Part shown: piece after piece, positions 50,507 through 58,923 of the stretch
Layout of the letters: every line of letters starts with the position of its first letter
How positions within the stretch are numbered: position 1 is the stretch's first letter
NCBI GenBank assembly: GCA_900539095.1
Contig: UQAR01000002.1
Location: 8,099 to 72,098 of the forward strand
Origin: an uncultured Ruminococcus sp.
GTDB lineage: Bacteria > Bacillota > Clostridia > Oscillospirales > Ruminococcaceae
Reading direction: 5' to 3'
Length of the DNA: 64,000 bases
Made by a program: the position numbers and the translations under genes
Notes under the pieces: generated by a model
What the model was told of the DNA's origin: nothing
Database searches by the model: none
Seen by the model: only the letters and a program-made list of their open reading frames with translations

Positions 50507-51283
50507 ATGAAATATGATGTTCTTGAAACACGTTCAGCCGATATTCTCACCAAATGCTACAACAACGAGATCGAAAGCTTTCTTGACGCCTGCCATAAGG
50601 ACGTGCTGTGGATAGGTCCGGCTGAAAAACAAGTCATACGCACGAAAAAGGCTCTTGTGGAGGCTTTTTCCATGGAGAAACACAAGCTGGAGTTCGTTCT
50701 AAGCGACCTTAACGTGTTTTCGGTAGGTCTTACGAAAGATTCCTGCGAGGTCATGATGTTTTTCGCAGTCGATACCATATGGCCTGACAGCAGCGTGGGC
50801 AGGTTTGACCAGCGTATACAGCTCGCATGGGTCAGCGATAACGGCGAGGACAAGATAAAGCTTTGTCACATTTCTAATGCCATTGTGTATGACGAGCGTG
50901 ACAGGATATATCCTGTGCACTATGAAGAGATGTATAAAGAACCTGTGCTTGCAGGCGAAAAGCGTGCAAAGAAGGTCATTATAAACGGCGTTGACAAATC
51001 CCTCATATATCTTGACTGGTCATGGATAGCCTATGTAGAGAGCAGCGGAAGTCACTGCATCATTTACACCATAGACGGCACTTTTGAATCTGTGCAAAGC
51101 CTGCGTGTGCTTGAAAAACGATATAATGATATGTTTGTACGCTGTCATGAAAACTATCTTGTGAACCCTGAATATGTGAGCCGCATAAGCCGCTACAGGC
51201 TGGAGCTTACCAACGGCAGGGTCATACCGATATCAGAGAAAAATTACACGGCAGTCAAGGCAAAACTGACTTTGGATAAATGA
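50507..51283 (+). CDS. SnoaL-like domain fused to LytTR DNA-binding domain
   Basis: The 258-aa protein has an NTF2/SnoaL-like N-terminal domain (about 1-140: helix, then curved beta sheet, with IGPAEKQVIRTKKALVEAF and IQLAWVSDNGEDKIKLCHISNAIVYDE). The C-terminal LytTR domain (about 155-258) reads LIYLDWSWIAYVESSGSHCIIYT and FVRCHENYLVNPEYVSRI. The receiver found in AgrA-type regulators is replaced by the small-molecule-binding fold, so it may sense a ligand instead of being phosphorylated. LytTR proteins bind paired direct repeats. No partner kinase is adjacent. Confidence 0.88.
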   Translation: MKYDVLETRSADILTKCYNNEIESFLDACHKDVLWIGPAEKQVIRTKKALVEAFSMEKHKLEFVLSDLNVFSVGLTKDSCEVMMFFAVDTIWPDSSVGRFDQRIQLAWVSDNGEDKIKLCHISNAIVYDERDRIYPVHYEEMYKEPVLAGEKRAKKVIINGVDKSLIYLDWSWIAYVESSGSHCIIYTIDGTFESVQSLRVLEKRYNDMFVRCHENYLVNPEYVSRISRYRLELTNGRVIPISEKNYTAVKAKLTLDK

Positions 51284-51302
51284 TATAAATGTCCTGAACA
51301 GA

Positions 51303-51340
51303 AAAACGGGTGAACAGTTATTGCGTTCACCCGTTTTTTT
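51303..51340. terminator. Bidirectional terminator between LytTR gene and sigE
   Basis: Arms AAAACGGGTGAAC and GTTCACCCGTTTT (13 bp, 9-base loop) with A- and T-runs on both sides. Confidence 0.9.
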
Positions 51341-51344
51341 GTGC

Positions 51345-52064
51345 TCAGCATATCTTTTCAAGATTTCGGCGTATGGACTTTATAATGCGTTTTTCAAGTC
51401 TGGATATGTACGACTGAGATATGCCCACCTCATCTGCCACCTGCTTTTGTGTCATTTCCTTTCTGCCCGAAAGCCCGAACCGCATTTTCATTATCTGCTT
51501 TTCTCTTGGGCAAAGCTTTTCTATCTCTTCACGGAGCAGCTGTTTTTCCACTTCGCTTTCTATGCCCTTGTTCACGGTGTCATCGTCAGTACCGAGAATG
51601 TCGGACAAAAGCAGCTCGTTTCCGTCCCAGTCAACGTTCAGCGGTTCGTCAATGGATATCTCGTTTTTATATTGATTGGATTTTCGCAGAAACATAAGTA
51701 TCTCGTTTTCTATGCACCTTGAGGCATATGTGGCAAGCTTTATGTTTTTCTCAGGACAGAAGGTGTTCACCGCCTTTATAAGCCCTATCGAGCCTATGGA
51801 GATTAGGTCCTCTATGCCTGTGCCGGTTGACTCGAACTTTTTGGCGATATAGACCACAAGCCTGAGATTGTGCACGATAAGCAGCTCTCTGGCTTTTTTT
51901 TCGTCTGTTTTCAGCAGCTCGAACGCTTTCTTTTCCTCTTCTTTGTTGAGCGGAGGAGGCAGCGAATCTGCACCGTTTAAGTAATCTATAGTTTCGGGCA
52001 TATCTGAAAACAGACGGCTCAAAAATCTGTTCAGTCCCATTGTCAGTGTTTTAAGTGTGGTCAT
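51345..52064 (-). CDS. sigE: RNA polymerase mother-cell sigma factor pro-SigE
   Basis: The 239-aa protein is SigE, with an N-terminal pro-sequence of about 30 residues ([19 protein letters not shown]...) before SLPPPL, as in the Bacillus pro-protein cleaved by SpoIIGA. Region 2 reads [54 protein letters not shown] follows, [17 protein letters not shown] is the region 3 signature, and [20 protein letters not shown] is region 4. The frame extends 20 codons upstream, but GGAGG lies properly before the ATG at 52064. It follows spoIIGA by 16 bases. Confidence 0.97.
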   Translation of the reverse strand: MTTLKTLTMGLNRFLSRLFSDMPETIDYLNGADSLPPPLNKEEEKKAFELLKTDEKKARELLIVHNLRLVVYIAKKFESTGTGIEDLISIGSIGLIKAVNTFCPEKNIKLATYASRCIENEILMFLRKSNQYKNEISIDEPLNVDWDGNELLLSDILGTDDDTVNKGIESEVEKQLLREEIEKLCPREKQIMKMRFGLSGRKEMTQKQVADEVGISQSYISRLEKRIIKSIRRNLEKIC

Positions 52065-52080
52065 TTGTATTCCTCCTGTG

Positions 52081-52911
52081 TTATCCCAGCAAAGCGGGAT
52101 TGAATATTGCCCGTGACTTGCCATTCAATGAGGGCTTTATGCCCACATAGCATTTGACGTTGTGCACACGGTCTTTATCGTCGATTATTTTTACACTGCC
52201 TGCGGCGGTGATGTGGATAAGTCCCTCTCCGCTGACGGTGGAGCAGGGTATTACTCTGAAACCGCTGAGAGGGTCAGGCTCATCACGGTCAAGGTCATAG
52301 TGATAAAAAAGCCTGTCGCAGCAGAAAACCACAACGGGCGTTCCTGTGAAACTGTCGCAAAGCCTGTTTCCGCTGTCGCATATGGCAGGAACTTTCACTA
52401 TGCAACCACCGTTTTCATACACTGCCTCGTATTTTGCGGTTCTGTTAAAGCATCTGCGTGTGATGTTCTCATAAAAGCACAGCAGCCCGTAGGCGATACC
52501 GCAGGCGAGTGCCAGCTTTAGCAGGGATATGTCAAAATAGACGGTGAGGTTTCTGAAAAATATGACCTTGCTGCCTGAAAGCTGCCATAATGTCACCACT
52601 GCCCCTGTGAAAACTGCGTTCACGGCACTGTATATTATAAAGTATCGCAGCAGCTGCCATGGGTCTTTGCAGCCAAAAGCGATGAGCACCGTGAGTGCAG
52701 TGCAGGAAAGTTTTATCATCACGATAACAACGGCGGTGAAATATCCGCCGCTGTCTATTGCCATTACAAGTGACGAAAGCCCTCCCACCGAGCAGGCTGT
52801 CAGCAGCCGCAGCGGTCTTATCACCTTGTGGCACACTCTGCCTGTTGCCTCTAGCATTATCAGGGTCATAATGGCGTTTGTCACAAGAAGGATATCTATG
52901 TATATTTTCAT
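52081..52911 (-). CDS. spoIIGA: Sporulation sigma-E processing peptidase SpoIIGA
   Basis: The 276-aa membrane aspartic peptidase cleaves pro-SigE in the mother cell. Five hydrophobic helices fill residues 1-150, followed by a cytosolic protease domain. The catalytic aspartate is Asp179 in [19 protein letters not shown], where the family has D-T/S-G-N. The C-terminus ends in [13 protein letters not shown] precedes the ATG at 52911. It is the first gene of the spoIIGA-sigE operon, the conserved order in spore-formers. Confidence 0.92.
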   Translation of the reverse strand: MKIYIDILLVTNAIMTLIMLEATGRVCHKVIRPLRLLTACSVGGLSSLVMAIDSGGYFTAVVIVMIKLSCTALTVLIAFGCKDPWQLLRYFIIYSAVNAVFTGAVVTLWQLSGSKVIFFRNLTVYFDISLLKLALACGIAYGLLCFYENITRRCFNRTAKYEAVYENGGCIVKVPAICDSGNRLCDSFTGTPVVVFCCDRLFYHYDLDRDEPDPLSGFRVIPCSTVSGEGLIHITAAGSVKIIDDKDRVHNVKCYVGIKPSLNGKSRAIFNPALLG

Positions 52912-52978
52912 TTTGTTCCTCCATATGGTCTTTGCTTTTGACCTGTGATATTATGATAACACCCTTTCGGCGGAAAAA

Positions 52979-52987
52979 TTGTCGCAA
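52979..52987. promoter_or_regulatory. Near-consensus Spo0A box upstream of spoIIGA
   Basis: TTGTCGCAA contains TGTCGCA, six of seven matches to the Spo0A-box core. On the minus strand it overlaps a -35-like TTGCGA placed 23 bases before TATCAT, resembling the unusually spaced Bacillus spoIIG promoter. The match is suggestive only. Confidence 0.35.
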
Positions 52988-52993
52988 TGGGTA

Positions 52994-53030
52994 CAAAAAA
53001 AATCCGCCCTCCCGAAATGGGAAAGCGGAT
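52994..53030 (-). terminator. Terminator of the M18 aminopeptidase gene
   Basis: On the minus strand outer ATCCGC/GCGGAT and inner TCCC/GGGA stems are followed by eight Ts. Confidence 0.8.
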
Positions 53031-53049
53031 ATGCTTATTTGATATTTAG

Positions 53050-54462
53050 TTAGTCGGCAAAGAAAACTGAGAAAGCCTTGTATGCCATATATGTGTCTAT
53101 CTTTGAGGTTATCTCAAATGGTGCGTGCATCGAAAGCACCGGCACGCCAACATCGATAACGTTCATGTCAAGGTTTGCGATATACTGTGCGACAGTTCCT
53201 CCACCGCCGCCGTCTACCTTGCCAAGCTCGCCTGTCTGCCAAACGATATTGTGCTCGTCAAGGAGTTTTCTTACTCTGCCTACAAATTCAGCTGAGGCGT
53301 CAGATGTGCCGGACTTGCCTCTTGAACCTGTGAACTTTGTGGCAACAACGCCGTAATTTATCTGTGATGAGTTTCTTATCTCAAACGGCTCTGAGAATGT
53401 CGGGTCATAGGCTGCGTTTACGTCAGCTGACAGGCACTCTGATGCGGAGATAACGTTTCTGCCCTCAAGTCCGTATACCCTTGCAAGGTCTGCGATGAAG
53501 TATGGGAGATATGAGCTGTTAAGTCCTGTGTTGCCGTCACTGCCTGTTTCTTCCTTATCTGTAAGAACAGTCATGCAGGTCTTTTTAGGGTCTTTGCATT
53601 TGAGGATAGCCTGCAAAGCTGTGTATGCACAAACTCTGTCGTCCTGACCGTAAGAGCCTACCATACTTCTGTCAAATCCAACGTCCTGTGCCTTGAATGC
53701 AGGAACAGCCTCAAGTTCTGCGGAAACGAAATCGTCCTCCACAATGCCGTACTTCTCGTTAAGGATAGCCATGATGTTGAGCTTTACCTTGTTTGAAACA
53801 GCGTCATCTTTGAATGGTCTTGAACCTATGAGCAGGTTGAGCTCCTCGCCCTTGATAAGCTGTGGAGCAGGTCTTTTCATCTGAGCGTCTGCAAGGTGCG
53901 GCAGGATATCGGTAACGCAGAAAACAGGGTCGTCCTTGTCCTCGCCGATATTTACTGTAACGCTTTCGCCGTCAGCCTTGATTATAACGCCGTGGAGCGA
54001 CATTGGGACAGTTGTCCACTGATATTTCTTTATGCCGCCGTAATAGTGTGTTTTGAACAGGCAAAGTTCCTTGTCCTCATAGAGTGGGTTCTGCTTGAGG
54101 TCAAGACGTGGCGAGTCGATATGAGCGGCTGCAAGTCTGATACCCTTGTCAAGACCGTCCTTGCCCATGACTGTAAGTATGATAGCCTTGCCTCTGTTTA
54201 CATAATAGAACTTGTCGCCTGCGTCATATTTCTTGCCCTTTTCATAAGGCTTGAAACCAGCTTTTTCAGCCTGAGCCACAGCCTCGATAACAGCCTCACG
54301 CTCTGTTTTGGCAGTGTTCAGAAAGCTTTTATAGCCCTCGCAGAACTTGTCTGCCTTTTTGAGCTTTTCTTCGCTAAGGCGAAGTCCGCCGTTTTTCTTA
54401 TCCGAAAGGAGCTTTTCTGCAAGCTTTTCGCCCTCGGACTTTTCTTTCTTCTTGTTATCCAT
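53050..54462 (-). CDS. M18 family aminopeptidase
   Basis: The 470-aa cytoplasmic zinc aminopeptidase contains the M18 hallmarks: AAHIDSPRLDLKQNPLYED near residue 110 (His/Asp metal ligands), HYYGGIKKYQW, TDKEETGSDGNTGL (Glu pair for catalysis and metal), SECLSADVNAAYDP, and the C-terminal SMHAPFEITSKIDTYMA with the last His ligand. It removes N-terminal acidic or other residues from peptides. AGGAGG precedes the ATG. About 120 bases separate it from the lytic transglycosylase gene upstream; no promoter was picked out there. Confidence 0.93.
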   Translation of the reverse strand: MDNKKKEKSEGEKLAEKLLSDKKNGGLRLSEEKLKKADKFCEGYKSFLNTAKTEREAVIEAVAQAEKAGFKPYEKGKKYDAGDKFYYVNRGKAIILTVMGKDGLDKGIRLAAAHIDSPRLDLKQNPLYEDKELCLFKTHYYGGIKKYQWTTVPMSLHGVIIKADGESVTVNIGEDKDDPVFCVTDILPHLADAQMKRPAPQLIKGEELNLLIGSRPFKDDAVSNKVKLNIMAILNEKYGIVEDDFVSAELEAVPAFKAQDVGFDRSMVGSYGQDDRVCAYTALQAILKCKDPKKTCMTVLTDKEETGSDGNTGLNSSYLPYFIADLARVYGLEGRNVISASECLSADVNAAYDPTFSEPFEIRNSSQINYGVVATKFTGSRGKSGTSDASAEFVGRVRKLLDEHNIVWQTGELGKVDGGGGGTVAQYIANLDMNVIDVGVPVLSMHAPFEITSKIDTYMAYKAFSVFFAD

Positions 54463-54581
54463 TGTAAATTCCTCCTTACTTAGATAAACTTTATGTTATT
54501 TATATATTTGTAAAAAGCAAGTTGACAAACGGGCGGACGCTATTCGCCCAGTTTGTTCTTATCTGCTAATACTCTCGGTTT

Positions 54582-55244
54582 TTAGTTTGTTTTTGTTATA
54601 TCTCCCTGACTGCTGAGTATCTCCTTATAGTTGTCATAAGCTTTGCGTATCTTCCGCACATAGTTTGAAGTCTGGTCATTCTCGTCAGGTATGTCGCTGA
54701 CCTTGAAATCATCAGGGTCAACAGTGCCGTTTTCTATCCAGCTGTCAACAAGGTTCATTCCGCAGTGATAAGCCGCAGCGGTGAGTTCCACAGAGCCGTC
54801 ATACTTTTCCATTAGATAGCTGAGATAATATGTGCCGTATTGTATGTTCAGCTCAGGGTCGAACATATCGTCATAGGTGTTGTCACGCTGATCGTCAAGG
54901 CGATATTTTATCCAGTCGTATGCGTCCTCCATAAGCTGCATAAGACCCCTTGCACCAACTGATGAAACAGCGTCCTTATCAAAGCCGCTCTCAACCTTTA
55001 TCACCGAGAACACCAGCACAGGGTCGCACTTGTATTTGATGCTGTATTTTATAACATACTCCTCATATTCTGTAGGATATGAAAAAGAATTAGGAATATC
55101 CTTTGCCTTGTCGATTATCTGCTCGTGATAAAGATATGTAAGCCAGCCTATGCCGCACAGCAGAAGAATGACCGCTATGAGCACAGGACCTTTTTTTATG
55201 TTCTTTTTCTTTTTACGCCTGCTGTTTTTTCCATTAGCCGCCAT
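54582..55244 (-). CDS. Membrane-anchored SLT-type lytic transglycosylase
   Basis: The 220-aa protein has a very basic N-terminus (RRKKKKNIKK), one transmembrane helix (about 19-38), and an external SLT domain. The catalytic Glu85 is in VFSVIKVESGFDKDAVSSVGARGLMQLM, followed by YGTYYLSYLMEKYDGSVELTAAAYHCG. It cuts peptidoglycan glycan strands to 1,6-anhydro products. It overlaps coaE by 11 bases and lies at the end of the prfA-sua5-coaE operon. Confidence 0.92.
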   Translation of the reverse strand: MAANGKNSRRKKKKNIKKGPVLIAVILLLCGIGWLTYLYHEQIIDKAKDIPNSFSYPTEYEEYVIKYSIKYKCDPVLVFSVIKVESGFDKDAVSSVGARGLMQLMEDAYDWIKYRLDDQRDNTYDDMFDPELNIQYGTYYLSYLMEKYDGSVELTAAAYHCGMNLVDSWIENGTVDPDDFKVSDIPDENDQTSNYVRKIRKAYDNYKEILSSQGDITKTN

Positions 55245-55836
55245 TGTATCTTTCCTTTATTATTTTTATGACCTCACAGGTCTTTTGGTATGTTTCATTT
55301 ACAGTGCCGTTGTTTTCTATAACAAAGCTGCTGTGCTCTCTGAAAAACTCCACTGTGTGCTGAGATGCAAAACGTTTTTTCGCAAGCTCTTTTGAAATGC
55401 CGTCCCTTTTTGTTATTCTTTCGAGCCTTATGTCATAGTCTGCCACAACGCTCACTATAACGCTGCAAAGCTTATCCGCACCTGCCTCGAAAAGCGTTGG
55501 TGCGTCAAGAAGTATGAACCTGCTTTGTGCGGCGTTTATCTTTTCGTCTATGAGCTTGTTTATAAAAGGGTAAATGGTATCGTTTAGCATTTGCAGCCTA
55601 GCCTTGTCAGTAAAAACTATTTCTCCAAGCTTTCGCCTGTCTAGGGCAAAGCCGTCGTCAAAACAGTCTGGGAAGATCTTAGCAAGCTTTTTGCAGCATT
55701 CGCTCCCTGCCTGTGTGACTTCTCTTGCAACAAGGTCGCAGTTTATTATCTCAAAGCCGTTTTCTTTGAAAGCGTCTGAAACTGTGGTCTTGCCTGCACC
55801 GCTTTGACCTGTAAGTCCTGCTACTGTTTTTTTCAC
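55234..55836 (-). CDS. coaE: Dephospho-CoA kinase
   Basis: The 200-aa cytoplasmic kinase performs the last step of coenzyme A synthesis. The P-loop is AGLTGQSGAGKTTVSDAF (about 6-23), INCDLVAREV has the acidic catalytic Asp, and LLDAPTLFEAGADKLCS is the LID-adjacent CoA-binding segment. The start overlaps the sua5 stop by four bases. A slight oddity is LTGQSGAG, where most CoaE have LTGGI/GSGKS; the Lys and Thr are retained. Confidence 0.92.
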   Translation of the reverse strand: MKKTVAGLTGQSGAGKTTVSDAFKENGFEIINCDLVAREVTQAGSECCKKLAKIFPDCFDDGFALDRRKLGEIVFTDKARLQMLNDTIYPFINKLIDEKINAAQSRFILLDAPTLFEAGADKLCSVIVSVVADYDIRLERITKRDGISKELAKKRFASQHTVEFFREHSSFVIENNGTVNETYQKTCEVIKIIKERYNGG

Positions 55837-56852
55837 AGCGTCACCACCTGAAAGCCTGCGGCTCTTAAAAGTCGGTTATACACCGCAAGTCCTACACCGT
55901 CCTTATTAGGGCAGCGTGCATAGACTTTCTTTGCACCAATATCGTCAAGCTCTCTGAGCACGTCAAAAAGCTCCTTTGCCTGCTCTTCGTCATTTGCACC
56001 ATAGCAGACGTGGGGCATATCAAGTCCCTCGCAATCGCTGTCAGTAAACACCATAAGCGTGGTGTCCTTATCGCCGTGTGCCTTTACATAATCTCTGAAA
56101 GCCTCAAGGCTGCCGTCTATTATAGTCACGTCAGCTTTAGGGGCATAGTGCTTGTATTTCATTCCCGGTGAGCGGACTTTTACGTTCTCTCCCAGCTTTT
56201 CCAAAACGCCCTTGTCGATAAGAACATTTGGCGTTACCTCCATAAGGTCTTCTGCGGAAATAAATCCCGGTCTGAGAAGTCTTATGCCGTCATCGCCCTC
56301 AAAGCTTATGACTGTTGATTCAACGCCAACTCCGCAAGCTCCGCCGTCTATTATGGCAGGTATCCTGCCGTGCATATCGTTGAGAACGTGCTGTGCCGTT
56401 GTAGGTGACGGGCTGCCTGAAAGGTTAGCCGACGGTGCGGCAATAGGGAATCCGCAGGCGGAGATAAGTGCTCTTGCCACTTTATGTGACGGCATTCTTA
56501 TACCCACCGTGTCAAGTCCTCCGCTTGTTACCATTGGTATCCTGTCGGACTTTGGCATTATCATAGTGAGCGGTCCTGCCCAGAATTTCTCTGCACACTT
56601 TACCGCAAGAGGCGGTATCTTATCCACAAGCCCCTCAAGCTGAGAAATGTCAGATATATGCACTATAAGAGGGTTGTCGGCAGGTCTGCCCTTGGCGGCG
56701 AATATCTTTTTCACAGCCTCTTCGTCAAAGGCGTTCGCTGCAAGACCATACACCGTTTCCGTCGGCATACCAACGACTTCGCTATGTGAGAGCAGCTTTG
56801 CGGCATATGCTATGCTGTCCTCGTCAGTGCCCAGTATTTTTGTGTCAAACAT
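55833..56852 (-). CDS. ywlC: L-threonylcarbamoyladenylate synthase (Sua5/YwlC type)
   Basis: The 339-aa enzyme makes threonylcarbamoyl-AMP for tRNA t6A37. The YrdC domain (about 10-200) has VGMPTETVYGLAANAFDEEAVKKIFAAKGRPADNPLIVH and APSANLSGSPSPT. A C-terminal Sua5 domain (about 235-339) marks the long form. It is read two bases after prfA, consistent with the conserved prfA-sua5 link and with a shared translation role. Confidence 0.95.
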   Translation of the reverse strand: MFDTKILGTDEDSIAYAAKLLSHSEVVGMPTETVYGLAANAFDEEAVKKIFAAKGRPADNPLIVHISDISQLEGLVDKIPPLAVKCAEKFWAGPLTMIMPKSDRIPMVTSGGLDTVGIRMPSHKVARALISACGFPIAAPSANLSGSPSPTTAQHVLNDMHGRIPAIIDGGACGVGVESTVISFEGDDGIRLLRPGFISAEDLMEVTPNVLIDKGVLEKLGENVKVRSPGMKYKHYAPKADVTIIDGSLEAFRDYVKAHGDKDTTLMVFTDSDCEGLDMPHVCYGANDEEQAKELFDVLRELDDIGAKKVYARCPNKDGVGLAVYNRLLRAAGFQVVTL

Positions 56853-56854
56853 TT

Positions 56855-57934
56855 TTATTCTTCTTCCTGACTTGCAAGCTTGGCAGCCTGATCGGCTGTT
56901 GCAAGTGCGTCGATTATTTCGTCAAGTGCTCCGTTGAGTACCTGCTCAAGTCTATAGATAGTGAGACCTATTCTGTGGTCGGAGATCCTTCCCTCAGGAT
57001 AGTTGTATGTTCTTATTCTTTCAGAACGGTCGCCTGTTCCGACCTGTGAACGTCTGTTATCTGCTATCTCTTTGTTCTGAGCCTGAACTTTCTGGTCAAG
57101 CAGTCTTGAACGGAGGACTTTCAGAGCCTTTTCCTTGTTCTTGAACTGTGAACGCTCGTCCTGACACTCAACTACCATACCTGTAGGCAGATGAGTTATT
57201 CTGATAGCGGAAGATGTCTTGTTGATGTGCTGTCCGCCTGCACCTGATGAACGGAACACGTCTATTTTCAGGTCTTTTTCTTCGTTCAGGTCAAGCTCCA
57301 CTTCGTCAGCCTCAGGGAGGACTGCAACTGTAACAGTAGATGTGTGGACTCTGCCCTGTGACTCAGTTTCAGGCACACGCTGAACTCTGTGTACGCCGCT
57401 TTCGTATTTCAGTCTTGAATATGCTCCCTCGCCTGACACGCTGAAAGTTATTTCCTTATAGCCGCCAAGCTCTGTTTCGTTGGCGTTCATGACCTCTATA
57501 GTCCAGCCCTTTGAGGCTGCATACATTGAATACATTCTATAAAGAGAGCCTGCGAACAGTGCAGCCTCCTCGCCGCCTGCTCCGCCTCTTATCTCTATGA
57601 TAACGTTACGCTCATCGTTAGGGTCTTTCGGCAGCAGAAGAAGTTTAAGCTCTTCCTCAAGCTTAGCCATATCTTCCTTGGATTCTTCAAGCTGCATCTG
57701 CACCATTTCCTTGAAGTCCTTATCCATTCCGCCTGCGTCAAGAAGTTCAAGAGCCTCGTCATTGGCAGCTTTTGCCTTTTTATACTCTCCAAACTTTTCA
57801 ACTATCGGCGTAAGTGTCTTGTATTCTTTCATAAGACTCGTATACAGCGAGGTGTTGTTCACAGTTTCAGGCTGCATGAGCTTTTCGTTTATTTCATTGA
57901 ATTTATCTTCAAGTGCTTTAAGTTTTTCAAACAT
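56855..57934 (-). CDS. prfA: Peptide chain release factor 1
   Basis: The 359-aa release factor terminates at UAA and UAG. The GGQ motif is at 233-235 ([16 protein letters not shown]) and the codon-recognition loop at [15 protein letters not shown] (PxT-type, about 187-200). The N-terminal helical domain is present in full. A prmC gene, whose product methylates GGQ, is not adjacent. The gene starts the prfA-sua5-coaE-transglycosylase run, downstream of DUF951 by 56 bases. Confidence 0.97.
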   Translation of the reverse strand: MFEKLKALEDKFNEINEKLMQPETVNNTSLYTSLMKEYKTLTPIVEKFGEYKKAKAANDEALELLDAGGMDKDFKEMVQMQLEESKEDMAKLEEELKLLLLPKDPNDERNVIIEIRGGAGGEEAALFAGSLYRMYSMYAASKGWTIEVMNANETELGGYKEITFSVSGEGAYSRLKYESGVHRVQRVPETESQGRVHTSTVTVAVLPEADEVELDLNEEKDLKIDVFRSSGAGGQHINKTSSAIRITHLPTGMVVECQDERSQFKNKEKALKVLRSRLLDQKVQAQNKEIADNRRSQVGTGDRSERIRTYNYPEGRISDHRIGLTIYRLEQVLNGALDEIIDALATADQAAKLASQEEE

Positions 57935-57990
57935 AGTAATATTCTCCTGTCATTTTATTTTAATATAGTATCGTGTGCAGACGAGAATAG

Positions 57991-58179
57991 CTATGACTCC
58001 GCCTCTCTGATAACAGTTTTCACATTCTTTTCGGCTTTGCTGCGAACTATCATGAACTCTCTGCCGCAGCCCTCACAGCGTAGCTTGAAATCCATGCCTG
58101 AACGCAGAACTATCATTCTGTTGCTGCCGCAGGGGTGACTTTTCTTCATCACAAGAATATCGCCTTTTACAATATCCAC
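57991..58179 (-). CDS. DUF951 family small protein
   Basis: The protein of 62 aa matches DUF951: VDIVKGDILVMKKSHPCGSN, a CEGCGREFMIVRSKAEKNVK segment with C-x-x-C, and the earlier Cys in HPCG, suggesting a small metal-binding or Sm-like fold. The frame is open from 58236, but family alignment and an AGGA site about 11 bases upstream favour the GTG at 58179. Function is unknown. It is close upstream of prfA and has its own promoter. Confidence 0.8.
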   Translation of the reverse strand: MDIVKGDILVMKKSHPCGSNRMIVLRSGMDFKLRCEGCGREFMIVRSKAEKNVKTVIREAES

Positions 58180-58240
58180 TATGCACCACATTCCTTTCCG
58201 TGAGGTCAGGCAGTGCGTAATGCTCTGCCCATACATTGTT

Positions 58241-58269
58241 ATTATAACACATTTTCACCTTTATTGCAA
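58241..58269 (-). promoter_or_regulatory. Promoter of the DUF951-prfA operon
   Basis: On the minus strand TTGCAA (58264-58269), 17-base spacer and TATAAT (58241-58246). Confidence 0.8.
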
Positions 58270-58380
58270 TAGCGGCAGGCAGGCTTTTGCAGGTGTACAA
58301 ATATTACAGCTATGGGGATAGGATTTTGTTAGATTGTCACAAAAATAACTGCTGCGACTGCTGAATTTACAAAATGTTCA

Positions 58381-58409
58381 TTGAATAGCATATTGGGAAG
58401 TGTTAATAT
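58381..58409 (+). promoter_or_regulatory. Promoter of the MarR-ABC operon
   Basis: TTGAAT (58381-58386), 17-base spacer and TAATAT (58404-58409). The -10 overlaps the large dyad, as expected for repression. Confidence 0.6.
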
Positions 58410-58440
58410 TAGATAGTACAATTTTGAACTATTTAATATT
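58405..58440. promoter_or_regulatory. 36-bp dyad operator, probable MarR autoregulation site
   Basis: Left half AATATTAGATAGTACAAT (58405-58422) and right half TTTGAACTATTTAATATT (58423-58440) are reverse complements at 15 of 18 positions. It ends at the marR ribosome site. MarR proteins commonly repress their own exporter operons from such sites. Confidence 0.7.
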
Positions 58441-58452
58441 GGAGGTTTGACA

Positions 58453-58908
58453 ATGACTGATAATCTGACAGTTGCAACGCACATTTTTGACCACTCCAAA
58501 AAGCTTGGTGACGCTTATGAAAAGGTCATGCAGCCGCTTTGCAAAAAGCTCGATATGCCTCAAACGGCACTTGACGTGCTTATGTTTCTTGCAAACAATC
58601 CGGGCTTTGATACAGCAGGGGATATATGCAGATACAGAAACATCAAGGCGGCACTTGTGTCTTTTCATGTAGAAAAGCTTGTGGAGGCAGGCTTTATCGA
58701 AAGGCGAGCGGTAGAGGGGGACAGAAGAAAATGCCGTCTTGTGTGCACTGAAAAGGCTGAGCCTGTGATAGAAGAGGGCAGGCAGATGCAGAAAAAGTTC
58801 GCACACAAGCTTGTTGATGGCTTTTCAGAAGAAGATATGGAGCATTTCAGAAAGTGCATTCATATCGTCAGCGGCAATATTGACAACATACTTAAAGGCT
58901 GTTTATAA
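58453..58908 (+). CDS. MarR family transcriptional regulator
   Basis: The protein of 151 aa (ATG at 58453, seven bases after GGAGG) has the MarR winged helix: KLDMPQTALDVLMFLANN, the recognition helix region IKAALVSFHVEKLVEAGFIERRAV, and the wing EGDRRKCRLVCTEKAEPVI. It probably represses itself and the two ABC genes directly downstream (15-base gap) through the 36-bp dyad, releasing on binding a ligand. The family often senses phenolic drugs; the ligand here is unknown. Confidence 0.92.
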   Translation: MTDNLTVATHIFDHSKKLGDAYEKVMQPLCKKLDMPQTALDVLMFLANNPGFDTAGDICRYRNIKAALVSFHVEKLVEAGFIERRAVEGDRRKCRLVCTEKAEPVIEEGRQMQKKFAHKLVDGFSEEDMEHFRKCIHIVSGNIDNILKGCL

Positions 58909-58923
58909 AAGGAGGCAGAAACT

